This document shows positions 36,601 through 44,590 of a stretch of 64,000 nt of DNA, piece by piece. The position numbers were made by a program, and so were the translations under genes. Where the stretch lies: positions 80,406-144,405 of the forward strand of contig NZ_JAGPOT010000006.1 in NCBI RefSeq assembly GCF_018224015.1. Direction: 5' to 3'. Source of the stretch: Pseudarthrobacter albicanus. GTDB lineage: Bacteria; Actinomycetota; Actinomycetes; Actinomycetales; Micrococcaceae. Position 1 is the first letter of the stretch. Every line of letters starts with the position of its first letter. Under the pieces are notes generated by a model. The model was not told the origin of the DNA. It did no database searches and worked only from the letters and a program-made list of their open reading frames with translations.

Positions 36601-38507
36601 AACGCATCGGCGAGCAGTCCGCTGCTTGCCTCGGGATCAACTCCGGCGGGATACTTCACGCCGAGGTCGTACAGAAACACGTTCTGCCCGGTGCCGCGCC
36701 GGAGCTCGAAGGGCCGCTGGTCCAGCACCTCGAGCCCGAGGTTGTGCAGGAAGGGCAGGATCTGCGTGAGGCTCCGGGGCCTGGTCAGGTAGAGGCGGAT
36801 CCGGGCGTCCTCGGCCAGGGTGGGCGGGGCGCCCCGCCTGACGTAGACCGTGAGCAGCGGATCCCCGTGCGGGCGCCCGCCGGTGCCGTCCAGATCGAAC
36901 GTCTCGAAGTTGATGATGTCCCCGATCGCGGCTTCCGCCTCGTGGTCCGCGCGATAACTCGGGGGAAACGCGTCCGACCACAATCCGGAGAGCCTGGCGG
37001 CCTCCGCCGCCGGGAAGCGCTCACGGATCACCTCGTCGAGTCCGTCCGTCCAGGAGCGGGTGGCTGAGATCAGGCGCCGCTCCAGTTGGGCGGGGTCGAC
37101 GCCGGCGGTGCCGGACGCCGGGGCATCGGGTGCGGCCCCAGCCAGGTGGATCCGGAAGAACACCCGGGCCATGGGGGATTCGGTCAGCCGGGCCTCGAAC
37201 TCGATGGATTTCGCCTTGAAGGCCTGCCTGAGCTCCTGTTCCATCAGCAGCCGGACAGCCGTGCTGTAGCGGCGGCGCGGGAAAAAGACCAGCGCGGAGA
37301 TGAACCGGCCAAAGCTGTCAGGCCGCAGGAACACGCGGGTCCGCCGGAGTACCTCGGCACGGAGGATTTCGCCCGCCAGCCGGGCGAGGTCATCCACCTC
37401 GATGTGGAAGAGCTCATCGCGCGGAAAGGTCTCCAGAACAGCCAGCAGATCCTTGCCCTGGTGTGATCGGGGCGTAAATCCCAGGCGTTCGCTGACGGCC
37501 TGGACCTTTTCACGGATCACCGGAATCCGCCGGACGGACTGGTGCGCGGCGCCGGGAGTGAACAACCCCACGAACCGTCGCTCCCCGGTGGCTTTGCCGG
37601 CCTCGTCGAACACCTGCAGGCGCACCTCGTCCAGGTAGGACCGCCGCAGGACTGTGGACCGCACCTCCGAGGTGGCAAGCGTGAGCGCCTGGGGCCCATG
37701 GATCCCCGACTGCCCGGGACCCGGCCTTCCAGCGGCGTCCCCCTGTCGCCGCCGCAGCAGGCCCAGCGCGGCACCCGGCCGCTCGGTGAGCAGTTCCTGG
37801 CCGCCCGCCGTCGTGAGTTCATATTCGCCGTAGCCGAGGAACAGGAAGTTGCCGTCGTCCAGCCAGAGGAGCAGTTCACGAAGCTGTTCCAGCGGCGGAA
37901 CGAGGCCCGGCGGCAATCCGTCCACCGAGGCGACCGCCTCGGATACCTTGCTGTGGATGGCGTCAGCGTCCCCGGCGGAAACCCGCACATCATCCAGTAC
38001 CCTGTGCAGGTTTTCTGTGAGCTCCCTTGCCGCCGTGTCGTCTGCCAGCCTGCCGATTTCCGCGGCAATCCAGGTCTCGGTGCTCCCTGATTCCGGGGCG
38101 GGGCTTCCCGAAGGGCTTTCCGGGGAAGGGCCGCGCCGGATGTCCAACAACTCGTGGGACACCGGATCACGCAGCACCTGGAAGCTCGGATGCACGAGCA
38201 CCCGGATCGAGGCGTCGTCGCGTGTGAGCTCCGCCGAGATGGAGTGGACCAGGTACGGGATGTCCTCGGCCACCACTGCAACGATGCTGGCGTCCAGTTC
38301 GTTCAGGATCCCGACGGCGGCCTGGCCGGGGGCCCGCGACGACGCCACTTTCAGGTGGTGCGCCGCCCGCGTCCGGAGTGTCTCCGGGCTGTAGCTCCGC
38401 AGGTCCTCCGCGGGTACCTGCGCGTAGTAGTCGGCCAGAAAAGGTCCGCTGGGCTCCAGGGGACCCGCGGTCCGGGCGTGCTCCGCGGGCACCGATTTGC
38501 CTGACAT
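33666..38507 (-). CDS. gdh: NAD-specific glutamate dehydrogenase, large (180 kDa) class
   Basis: A 1613-residue protein of the large NAD-GDH class. It has a long N-terminal ACT-containing region, the catalytic domain with GALARGGLRWSDRSEDFR, VPTGAKGGFYPKQLPDP (substrate Lys region) and GIGDMSGDVFGNGMLLSPH, then a helical C-terminal domain. It converts glutamate to 2-oxoglutarate plus ammonia with NAD+. ATG 38507 behind GAGG is preferred to the upstream extension. The gene is uninterrupted and probably monocistronic. Confidence 0.93.
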   Translation of the reverse strand: MSGKSVPAEHARTAGPLEPSGPFLADYYAQVPAEDLRSYSPETLRTRAAHHLKVASSRAPGQAAVGILNELDASIVAVVAEDIPYLVHSISAELTRDDASIRVLVHPSFQVLRDPVSHELLDIRRGPSPESPSGSPAPESGSTETWIAAEIGRLADDTAARELTENLHRVLDDVRVSAGDADAIHSKVSEAVASVDGLPPGLVPPLEQLRELLLWLDDGNFLFLGYGEYELTTAGGQELLTERPGAALGLLRRRQGDAAGRPGPGQSGIHGPQALTLATSEVRSTVLRRSYLDEVRLQVFDEAGKATGERRFVGLFTPGAAHQSVRRIPVIREKVQAVSERLGFTPRSHQGKDLLAVLETFPRDELFHIEVDDLARLAGEILRAEVLRRTRVFLRPDSFGRFISALVFFPRRRYSTAVRLLMEQELRQAFKAKSIEFEARLTESPMARVFFRIHLAGAAPDAPASGTAGVDPAQLERRLISATRSWTDGLDEVIRERFPAAEAARLSGLWSDAFPPSYRADHEAEAAIGDIINFETFDLDGTGGRPHGDPLLTVYVRRGAPPTLAEDARIRLYLTRPRSLTQILPFLHNLGLEVLDQRPFELRRGTGQNVFLYDLGVKYPAGVDPEASSGLLADAFRAAMRGDVESDRIDALVIRERVGWRQAAILRSYAKYLQQLGTTTSYGFIADTLMTNVRATHALLALFQAKFDPGLDVPGRFRETAAARTELLAAIDEIPVLDADRLLRTFMNLVEATLRTNFFQDKPHLSFKLNPAAIANAPFPRPKYEIWVYSPRVEGVHLRFGALARGGLRWSDRSEDFRTEVLGLVKAQNVKNSVIVPTGAKGGFYPKQLPDPAADREAWLAEGLECYRIFISGLLDLTDNLVTTARGEEVVPPERVVRHDGDDYYLVVAADKGTASFSDAANAVAQEYGFWLGDAFASGGSVGYDHKQMGITARGAWESVKHHFRELGMDPQSEDFTVVGIGDMSGDVFGNGMLLSPHIRLVAAFDHRHIFLDPAPDATASFEERKRLFGLPRSSWADYDPSLISEGGGVHSRRAKTIAITEQVRMSLGLEPGTATLPPHALLQAILRAPVDLAYNGGIGTYVKASTESHTEVGDKANDAIRVNGNELRARIVAEGGNLGITQRGRIEAALNGVLLNTDAIDNSAGVDCSDHEVNIKIFVDRMIAAGKMPASERAGFLHSLTDEVARLVLANNADQNVLLLNDRHLVLEWSPGFERIMDWLENATDLDRRLEALPGTEELQDRLRSGHGLTAPELAVLAAYAKIELARELSAGDLADDPWFKRVLRGYFPRQLSERFDAELDAHPLRRQIVCTVVANDMINLGGITFAFRAIEETTATAAAVARAFVVVREAYGLPWITGRLAALPPGFPSEHAAQVALHMRRLLDRATRWYVTHDHRDQPVAEALGRVMPTLDLLRTRTVDFLRGSDRDLVHGRLAHWDDVGLPRDLGKRASDLLESFGLLDISLVSEQVKEPITTIADLYWAVLQRIGAVGLLLRITDLPRHSRWEALARAALRDDVYSAVADMTLYVLQTTQGGDFAGADSMERIVAWERGHQEQLARIKDTFAEVTRPGQVDIASISVALKLLRTLVRS

Positions 38508-38638
38508 GTCACAGCGCCTCCACCGCGGGGGTGCCATCGCAAACTGCGGCTGACGATCCAGCCCCCGCCTCCTTTTATCATGGCTGGCTGCGCGGAAGCC
38601 GTCCAGTGCCGGCCGCTCCACGCTCGCGTGCGGTGGGC

Positions 38639-39307
38639 CTACACCGGGCGGCCGGTGGGGTCCTCCGCCGTCGGATCCGCGAGGGCCAGGCCTCCCACCG
38701 GGCTGCCGTCCCAGTGGATCAGCCGCCAGCCGGCGTCGGGGTCGCCGTCCAGCGCGACGATGCCGGTGTTGGCGAGCACGTGCCGGGCGGCGAATCCGGG
38801 TTCGATGTTGCCGGCCCGCAGCCCGGCCCAGACCCGGATCGCGGCACCGTGGCTGACGACGGCCGCCGTCCCCGTGGTGGAGTCGCCGGCCGCGGCGGCT
38901 ATCCGGGCGATCGAGTCATCGTAGCGTTCGAAGAAATCGTGGCCGCTGGGCCCGGCGGGCATCCGGCCGTCCAGCTCCCCGGCCGCCCACGCAAAGACGG
39001 TGCCCAGGTACCGCAGGTGCGATGCGTGGTCGGTGAGTTTCTCCAGCGCCCCGGCTTCGATCTCCCGCAGCCCCGCCAGCACCTCGACGTCGAGCCCCCG
39101 CCTCGTGGCCAGCGGCCTGGCCGTGAGCTGGGTGCGGGTCAGGGTGGAGGCGTAGAGGCGGCCGATCTGCTCGTTTTCCAGTGCCCGGGCGAGGGCGGCG
39201 GCCTGCCGGGTCCCGAGCTCGGTCAGCCCGGGACCCGGGTGGGCGGTGTCCAGCTGGCCCAGCACGTTCCCGGGAGTCTGGCCGTGGCGGATGAGCAGGA
39301 GCCTCAT
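38639..39307 (-). CDS. Histidine phosphatase family protein
   Basis: A 222-residue phosphoglycerate-mutase-like phosphatase with the phospho-His motif LLIRHGQTPGN at the N-terminus, second catalytic His in VVSHGAAIRVW and a Glu in LREIEAG. Its ATG overlaps the purB stop (ATGA), so it is translated with purB. A nucleotide or cofactor phosphatase role is possible, but the substrate is unknown. Confidence 0.87.
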   Translation of the reverse strand: MRLLLIRHGQTPGNVLGQLDTAHPGPGLTELGTRQAAALARALENEQIGRLYASTLTRTQLTARPLATRRGLDVEVLAGLREIEAGALEKLTDHASHLRYLGTVFAWAAGELDGRMPAGPSGHDFFERYDDSIARIAAAAGDSTTGTAAVVSHGAAIRVWAGLRAGNIEPGFAARHVLANTGIVALDGDPDAGWRLIHWDGSPVGGLALADPTAEDPTGRPV

Positions 39308-40746
39308 TTCAGGTGGTCCACCAGCTGTTCCGCGATGCCGGTGTACTTGCCCGGGGTGAGCGCCAGCAGGCGCGCTTCGGCGTCCGCGGAGAGGCCCAGG
39401 CCCTGGACGAATTCGCGCATCCGGGCGGCGTCGACGCGCTGCCCGCGGGTCAGGTCCTTGAGCCGCTCGTACGGGTTTTCCATGCCGTCGACGCCGGCGA
39501 TGGCCTCGGCGCGCATGACCATCTGGATGGCCTCGCCCAGGACTTCCCAGTTGGTGTCCAGATCGGCGGCGAGCACGTCGTCGGCGACGTTGAGCCGTTC
39601 CAGTCCCTTGGCCACATTGGAGATGGCCAGCAGCGAGTGGCCGAAGGCCACGCCGATGTTGCGCTGCGAGGAGGAGTCGGTGAGGTCGCGCTGCCAGCGG
39701 GAGGTGACCAGGGTCGAGCCCAGCACATCGAACAGCCCGGAGGAGATCTCCAGGTTGGCCTCGGCATTTTCGAAGCGGATCGGGTTGACCTTGTGCGGCA
39801 TCGTCGAGGAGCCCGTGGCGCCAGCAACCGGGATCTGCACGAAGTAGCCGATGGAGATGTAGCTCCAGATGTCCGTGCAGATGTTGTGCAGGATCCGGTT
39901 GAAGCGCGCGACGTCGGCGTACAGCTCCGCCTGCCAGTCGTGGCTCTCGATCTGGGTGGTCAGCGGGTTCCAGGTCAGGCCGAGGCCTTCGATGAAGGTT
40001 TTGGCGACGTGCTGCCAGTCGGCGCCCGGCACGGAGGCCACGTGGGCGGCATAGGTGCCGGTGGCGCCGTTGATCTTGCCGAGGTATTCGGTCCGGGCGA
40101 TGCGGTCCAGCTGGCGGTTGAGCCGGTGGGCGTAGACGGCCAGTTCCTTGCCCAGGGTGGTGGGGGTGGCCGGCTGGCCGTGGGTGCGGGAGAGCATCGG
40201 CACGGCGCGGCTGTCCTCGGCCATCCTGCCGATCTGGGCTGCGAGGCCGCGGGCGGCCGGCAGCCACACGTCCTCCACGGCGCCCTTGACGCCCAGGGCG
40301 TAGGAGAGGTTGTTGATGTCCTCGGAGGTGCAGCCGAAGTGCACCATGGCCGTGAGCCGCTCGATGCCGATGCCGGGCAGCCGGCGGCCGATGTAGTATT
40401 CCACCGCCTTGACGTCGTGCACCGTGACGGCCTCGATGTCAGCCAGCTCGGTGACGGACCCGGCGTCGAATCCGGTGACGATGGCGCGCAGCTTCTCCTG
40501 CTGCTCCGCTGTCAGCGGCCCGGCCCCCGGCAGGACGTTGTTGCTGGTCAGGTGGATCAGCCATTCGACTTCCACGGCCACCCGGTCGCGGTTCAGGGCG
40601 GCTTCGGAAAGGTAGTCAACCAGCGGCGCGACCGCGGACTGGTAGCGGCCGTCCAGCGGGCCGAGCGCGATCTTGTCTGAGGACGCGGCGAGGGCCAGGC
40701 GTCCGGAAGGCGTACGGGTAGCGGCGGTGGCGGCAGTTTCAGGCAT
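39304..40746 (-). CDS. purB: Adenylosuccinate lyase
   Basis: A 480-residue superfamily lyase with signature GATGSSTMPHKVNPIRFENA, the substrate-binding region MVHFGCTSEDINNL and SRTHGQPATPTTLGKE. It acts twice in purine synthesis (SAICAR to AICAR, and adenylosuccinate to AMP). ATG 40746. The second gene of the unit is the histidine phosphatase. Confidence 0.96.
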   Translation of the reverse strand: MPETAATAATRTPSGRLALAASSDKIALGPLDGRYQSAVAPLVDYLSEAALNRDRVAVEVEWLIHLTSNNVLPGAGPLTAEQQEKLRAIVTGFDAGSVTELADIEAVTVHDVKAVEYYIGRRLPGIGIERLTAMVHFGCTSEDINNLSYALGVKGAVEDVWLPAARGLAAQIGRMAEDSRAVPMLSRTHGQPATPTTLGKELAVYAHRLNRQLDRIARTEYLGKINGATGTYAAHVASVPGADWQHVAKTFIEGLGLTWNPLTTQIESHDWQAELYADVARFNRILHNICTDIWSYISIGYFVQIPVAGATGSSTMPHKVNPIRFENAEANLEISSGLFDVLGSTLVTSRWQRDLTDSSSQRNIGVAFGHSLLAISNVAKGLERLNVADDVLAADLDTNWEVLGEAIQMVMRAEAIAGVDGMENPYERLKDLTRGQRVDAARMREFVQGLGLSADAEARLLALTPGKYTGIAEQLVDHLK

Positions 40747-40898
40747 GCCCCGATTCTTTCACGAACTCGCGCCGGGCCTTAAGCGCAGCTGTCCGTGTGA
40801 CTTCCGCCGGCCGCACGCGGCCGCGATTCCTTCCGGGCTTGTCCACATAGCCCGGGACGGAGCTTCAGCACGGCCGCCGGGGTCCCTAGCGTCGAAGT

Positions 40899-40949
40899 CA
40901 TCCGGTGATGCAGAAGCCATCCGGTGGTACCTAAACCATCCGGTGATGC
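40899..40949 (+). repeat. Three 19-bp-spaced direct repeats (CATCCGGTG...)
   Basis: CATCCGGTGATGC, CATCCGGTGGTAC and CATCCGGTGATGC start at 40899, 40918 and 40937, an exact 19-bp period (about two helical turns). They lie 26 bp upstream of the small WXG100-like gene. The rest of the purB gap (40747-40898) shows nothing else recognisable. The arrangement resembles tandem binding sites for a regulator, or an array in the 5' UTR. Confidence 0.55.
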
Positions 40950-40974
40950 CGGGAACCTGAGAGTGGGCGACTAC

Positions 40975-41337
40975 ATGGCCAGCGCGATGACCAGCACGAT
41001 GGCAAGTGCCAGGGGCGGCACCACGGCGGTGCCCGCCGGTCCTCCCGCCCCGGTGACGGCCGCCGACGCCGCGGCCTGTGCCTCACGCAGTTACGAGGTC
41101 CAGCAGCTGGCTGCCCGGGTGGCGGTCTGTGCCGACCGGGCCGACGCCGCGCTCGCGCAGCTGGCCCGGCTGGAGCTCCAAAGCTGGCAGTCGCAGGCGG
41201 GGCGGGCCTACCGGACGGCGTTGTCGCTGCAGGCGGCCTCGCTGCGCAGGAGCCGGAATGCGCTGCAGGACGCGGCGGCCATTGTGCTCCGGCATGCCCA
41301 GAATGTAGTGCTTTCCTCCGGCCGGCCGGGCTACTGA
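40975..41337 (+). CDS. WXG100/ESAT-6-like small helical protein
   Basis: A 120-residue protein with an Ala/Thr/Pro-rich leader, then two long amphipathic helices separated by SWQSQAGRAYRTALS. This is a W-x4-G turn reminiscent of the WXG motif (spacing longer than W-x-G). No signal peptide. ATG 40975; GTG 40963 is an alternative. The stop overlaps the next gene's start (TGATG). The length and helical-hairpin pattern suggest a type VII secretion substrate-like protein, but no EccC/EssC gene is present. Confidence 0.5.
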   Translation: MASAMTSTMASARGGTTAVPAGPPAPVTAADAAACASRSYEVQQLAARVAVCADRADAALAQLARLELQSWQSQAGRAYRTALSLQAASLRRSRNALQDAAAIVLRHAQNVVLSSGRPGY

Positions 41338-42782
41338 TGGCGGACGTAACACCGGCGGGCACCGGAGGAGCTCCGCGCCCGTCCGCGCCTCCGGATGACG
41401 GCATGCTCCGGATCCGCGGCGGGGTGGGCGGCATCAGCTTCGCGTTTGAGGAGCTGCTTGCCGGCGCAGCGGCCCTGGACGGGGTGGTGCGGCAGCTGCA
41501 GGACGTGGAAGCGGAAGCGGACGCGGTGCGGCAGGCGCTGTTCCCCTACCAGCCCGATTCCTACATCAGCGGCAGTTCGGCGATCACCTCTGTGGGTGAG
41601 GGCGGCCGTGCGGTCGGCCGCGTCCGCTCGGACCTGGCGCGCATGGCCGGGGATGTCAGGGCGAGCCACCGGGAGTACGAGTTTACGGAGGCCCGGAACG
41701 CACTGTTCCCGGGGCTGGGAGTGCACGGGTCCGGGTACGGGTCCGGGACAGGAGATTTTGGCCTCCCGCAATTGTACGTGCGGGACGTCGTGGAGGGCGG
41801 GATCGTCATGGCTTCCAGGAACCTGGCCATGCTCCTGGGCCTCCCCGCCGCACCGGACGGGTCCGCGGGCGCCGCCGGCGGGCCGGCGGACGTCCGCCGC
41901 ATCATCCGGGAGTTGTCCGCGGCCCCGGGCCTGGAGTTCCTGCAGCCGCGCCCGGTCCGGATCGCGGGCGAGGAAACGGGGATGGAGGACGCTGATCTCT
42001 CGCCGGCAGGGCTGCTGCTGCGGGCGGAAGCCGTGGGCCGGACGAAGGGGGACATTGAAGTCCTCCAGATCGCGAACGGGAGCCAGCGGGCCTGGGTGGT
42101 CATCATCCCGGGAACGCAGACGGACGGACTGCCCGCGGGCACAAACCCCTTCGACGAAGCGGGCATCGCCGAGGCTCTGGGCTACGGCTCTGCCGAAACG
42201 AACGCCGCCGTCCGGGAGGCCCTGCACAGGGCCGGAGCGGAAGCGGGTGAGCAGGTTGCCGCGGTCGGCTACAGCCAGGGCGGCATCCATGCCATGAACC
42301 TCAGCCAGGACCGGGACTTCCTGGCCGAATACGATCTGAAATTTGTGCTGACGGCGGGCTCCCCGGTGGGGGGCATAGAGCCTGCCCCGGGGATCAGCAG
42401 CCTGCATCTGGAGCACGAGCAGGACTGGGTGCCCGGGGCAGACGGCGTGCCCAATCCGGACACCAAAGAGCGGGTGACGGTGACCCTCACCAATCCGCTG
42501 GAAATCCCGCCGCCGGACGAGTTCGGCCTGGGCCCCGGCCACAGCCTGGACAATTACGCGGAGGGCGCCGGGGCTGTCGCCGCGAGCCGGGATCCGTCAC
42601 TGCAGGCCTCCACCGCCGCGCTCGCCGCGGTTGTCGGTACCGCCGGCGCCGCCACGGTCACCCGTTTCTCGCTCCGTCGGGACGCGGCGCCGGTACGTCA
42701 CGGGGCGGTCATGGCGCCCGGGCCGCGCCGGGACCGGGACGGGACGCGGGCCCAACGGCAGTCCCTGGGTCCGTTGGACTAG
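41337..42782 (+). CDS. Serine hydrolase-like protein coupled to the WXG100-like gene
   Basis: A 481-residue protein. Residues 20-130 are helical with a WXG100-like composition (FEELLAGAAALDGVVRQLQDVEA). From about 235 an alpha/beta-hydrolase-like segment carries VIIPGTQTDGLP, AAVGYSQGGIHAMN (G-x-S-x-G with Ser), then EHEQDWVPG and GPGHSLDNYAEG, which supply candidate Asp and His. No signal peptide or transmembrane anchor is seen. Its translation is coupled to the small upstream gene. A secreted lipase/esterase or toxin-like enzyme is a reasonable hypothesis, not shown. Confidence 0.55.
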   Translation: MADVTPAGTGGAPRPSAPPDDGMLRIRGGVGGISFAFEELLAGAAALDGVVRQLQDVEAEADAVRQALFPYQPDSYISGSSAITSVGEGGRAVGRVRSDLARMAGDVRASHREYEFTEARNALFPGLGVHGSGYGSGTGDFGLPQLYVRDVVEGGIVMASRNLAMLLGLPAAPDGSAGAAGGPADVRRIIRELSAAPGLEFLQPRPVRIAGEETGMEDADLSPAGLLLRAEAVGRTKGDIEVLQIANGSQRAWVVIIPGTQTDGLPAGTNPFDEAGIAEALGYGSAETNAAVREALHRAGAEAGEQVAAVGYSQGGIHAMNLSQDRDFLAEYDLKFVLTAGSPVGGIEPAPGISSLHLEHEQDWVPGADGVPNPDTKERVTVTLTNPLEIPPPDEFGLGPGHSLDNYAEGAGAVAASRDPSLQASTAALAAVVGTAGAATVTRFSLRRDAAPVRHGAVMAPGPRRDRDGTRAQRQSLGPLD

Positions 42783-42821
42783 GCCGGCCGGCCGTGCCGT
42801 GCCCGGCGCGGCCCTGGAGAC

Positions 42822-43259
42822 CTAGCGCCTCGCGCCGGTGAGCCTGCCCGCGACCAGCGAGATGACGGTGATGATGATGGCTGCGAAGACCGCGGTCCAG
42901 AAGAAGGAGTAGATGGTGAAATGCACGGGCGTGTAGCTGCTCAGCCAGGAGGTCAGATAGAGCATGGCCGCGTTGATGACGATCGTGAACAGCCCCAGGG
43001 TCAGGATGGTGAGCGGCAGTGACAGCAGGCTGACCAGGGGCTTCACCAGCGCGTTGACCACGCCGAAGATCAGCCCGATGAACAGGTACGCGAGGATGAT
43101 CCCGATGGTCTCCGTGCCCTGCGTGACGCCGCTTTTGGCCACGGCGGCGGACGTGGCGGACGTGGAGATGTCCAGATGGCCATGGAGAATCCAGGTGGCA
43201 ATCCACAGGGCAAGCCCGTTGATGATGACCCGCAGGATGAATGAACGCATGGCCCCCAT
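42822..43259 (-). CDS. Phage_holin_4_2-type (YvlD-like) membrane protein
   Basis: A 145-residue protein with four hydrophobic segments, including GLIFGVVNALVKPLVSLLSLPLTILTLGLF, the conserved core of this family. Despite the family name, no prophage genes are near, so it is a cellular membrane protein of unknown role. ATG 43259; ATG 43250 is also possible. It is divergent from the aminotransferase gene, 65 bp away. Confidence 0.85.
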   Translation of the reverse strand: MGAMRSFILRVIINGLALWIATWILHGHLDISTSATSAAVAKSGVTQGTETIGIILAYLFIGLIFGVVNALVKPLVSLLSLPLTILTLGLFTIVINAAMLYLTSWLSSYTPVHFTIYSFFWTAVFAAIIITVISLVAGRLTGARR

Positions 43260-43324
43260 GCTGTCACATGCCCCTGCATCCCCGCCGGGACGGCAAAGAG
43301 GGACGGCGAAGTAGGCTAGGTGGC

Positions 43325-44443
43325 ATGACTTCATCAGAGAATCCGGCCGGCGGAATCAGGCCGCGCCCGGTGGTGGACCTCCTTCCCCGCTACGCGGCCG
43401 GCAAGCCGCCCGTCCCCGTCGAGGGCCTTGCCAGCTACAAGCTGTCCTCCAATGAGAACCCGCTGCCGCCCATTCCTGCGGTGCGGCAGGCGGTCGCGGA
43501 GCAGACCGATTTCAACCGTTACCCGGACCCCCTGAGCAGCAAGCTGCGCGCGGCCCTCGCCGGGTTCCTGGACGTGCCCGCCGACGACATCGTCACCGGC
43601 GCCGGAAGCCTCGGGGCCCTGAACCAGCTGCTGGTCACCTTCGCGGGCCAGAACGACGACGGCAAGGCCGACGAGGTCATCTACGCCTGGCGTTCCTTCG
43701 AGGCCTACCCCATCTGCGTCGGCCTCACGGGCGCGGAGAGCGTCCGGATTCCCCTCACCAGCGACGGCCGCCATGATCTCGGCGCGATGGCGGCCGCCGT
43801 ATCGGCGCGCACCAGGATGATCCTGCTGTGCACGCCCAACAATCCCACCGGGCCCATCCTCACGGCCGAGGAAACCGAGCGCTTCATCAATGCCGTGCCC
43901 TCCAACGTCGTCGTGGTCATCGACGAGGCCTACCAGGAGTTCGTACGGGCCGCAGACGCCGTGGACGGGATCGAGATGTACCGCAAGTACCCCAACGTGG
44001 TGGTGCTGCGGACGTTTTCCAAGGCGCACGGCCTCGCCGGGCTTCGGGTCGGCTACAGCGTGTCCCGCCCCGAACTCACCCAGCACCTGCGCGTTGCCGC
44101 GACGCCCTTCTCGGTCTCCCAGATCGGCGAAGTCGCGGCCGTCACTTCGCTGCAGCACTACGACCAGGTTGTAGAAAGGGTACAAAGCCTGGTCGACGAA
44201 CGGGACCGCGTCACCGAAGGACTCCGGGAGCTCGGCTGGTCCGTGCCCGATGCGCAGGGCAACTTCGTCTGGCTCAATCTTGGGGCCGACAGTGCTGAAT
44301 TCGCCGCCCTGGCGGGGGAGCGGGCCCTGTCCGTCCGGGCCTTTGGGGACGAGGGCGTCCGGGTCAGCATCGGCGAGGCCGAGGCCAACACCCGGTTCCT
44401 GGAACTCTGTGCGGTCTATACAAAACCGCCACGAGGTTCCTAA
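43325..44443 (+). CDS. hisC: Histidinol-phosphate/aromatic aminotransferase
   Basis: A 372-residue fold-type I PLP enzyme with SYKLSSNENPLPP, CTPNNPTGPIL, DEAYQEFV and the PLP Lys in TFSKAHGLAGLRVGY. It is closest to the HisC/Pat group: histidinol-phosphate transaminase or aromatic amino acid (phenylalanine) aminotransferase. Lack of other his genes nearby leaves the aromatic role open. ATG 43325. Confidence 0.85.
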   Translation: MTSSENPAGGIRPRPVVDLLPRYAAGKPPVPVEGLASYKLSSNENPLPPIPAVRQAVAEQTDFNRYPDPLSSKLRAALAGFLDVPADDIVTGAGSLGALNQLLVTFAGQNDDGKADEVIYAWRSFEAYPICVGLTGAESVRIPLTSDGRHDLGAMAAAVSARTRMILLCTPNNPTGPILTAEETERFINAVPSNVVVVIDEAYQEFVRAADAVDGIEMYRKYPNVVVLRTFSKAHGLAGLRVGYSVSRPELTQHLRVAATPFSVSQIGEVAAVTSLQHYDQVVERVQSLVDERDRVTEGLRELGWSVPDAQGNFVWLNLGADSAEFAALAGERALSVRAFGDEGVRVSIGEAEANTRFLELCAVYTKPPRGS

Positions 44444-44503
44444 CGCTTAACATGACGCCCGGGGGCAGGCCCCTGCGGATAAAGTAAGGACGAGTAAGCC
44501 AAA

Positions 44504-44545
44504 ATATATGCCGGATCCGGAATACATTCCCGATCCGGCATATAT
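44504..44545. promoter_or_regulatory. 42-bp nested dyad upstream of the 2-oxoacid dehydrogenase operon
   Basis: The outer arms ATATATGCCGGATC (44504-44517) and GATCCGGCATATAT (44532-44545) are perfectly complementary. The inner GGAAT-AC-ATTCC (44519-44530) is also a perfect dyad, so three ATCC/GGAT-containing half-site pairs fill the region. It lies 45 bp before the E1-alpha start, the usual place for an operator. The binding protein is not in this window as far as can be judged. Confidence 0.7.
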
Positions 44546-44590
44546 CCCAGCGATTGCGGCGCATTCGGATGCGGCAAGCAAGGAGACGGT

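Noticed and set aside
42822..43259. Prophage remnant suggested by a holin-family protein
   Set aside because: This family (YvlD-like) is a common chromosomal membrane protein; no other phage genes are present.
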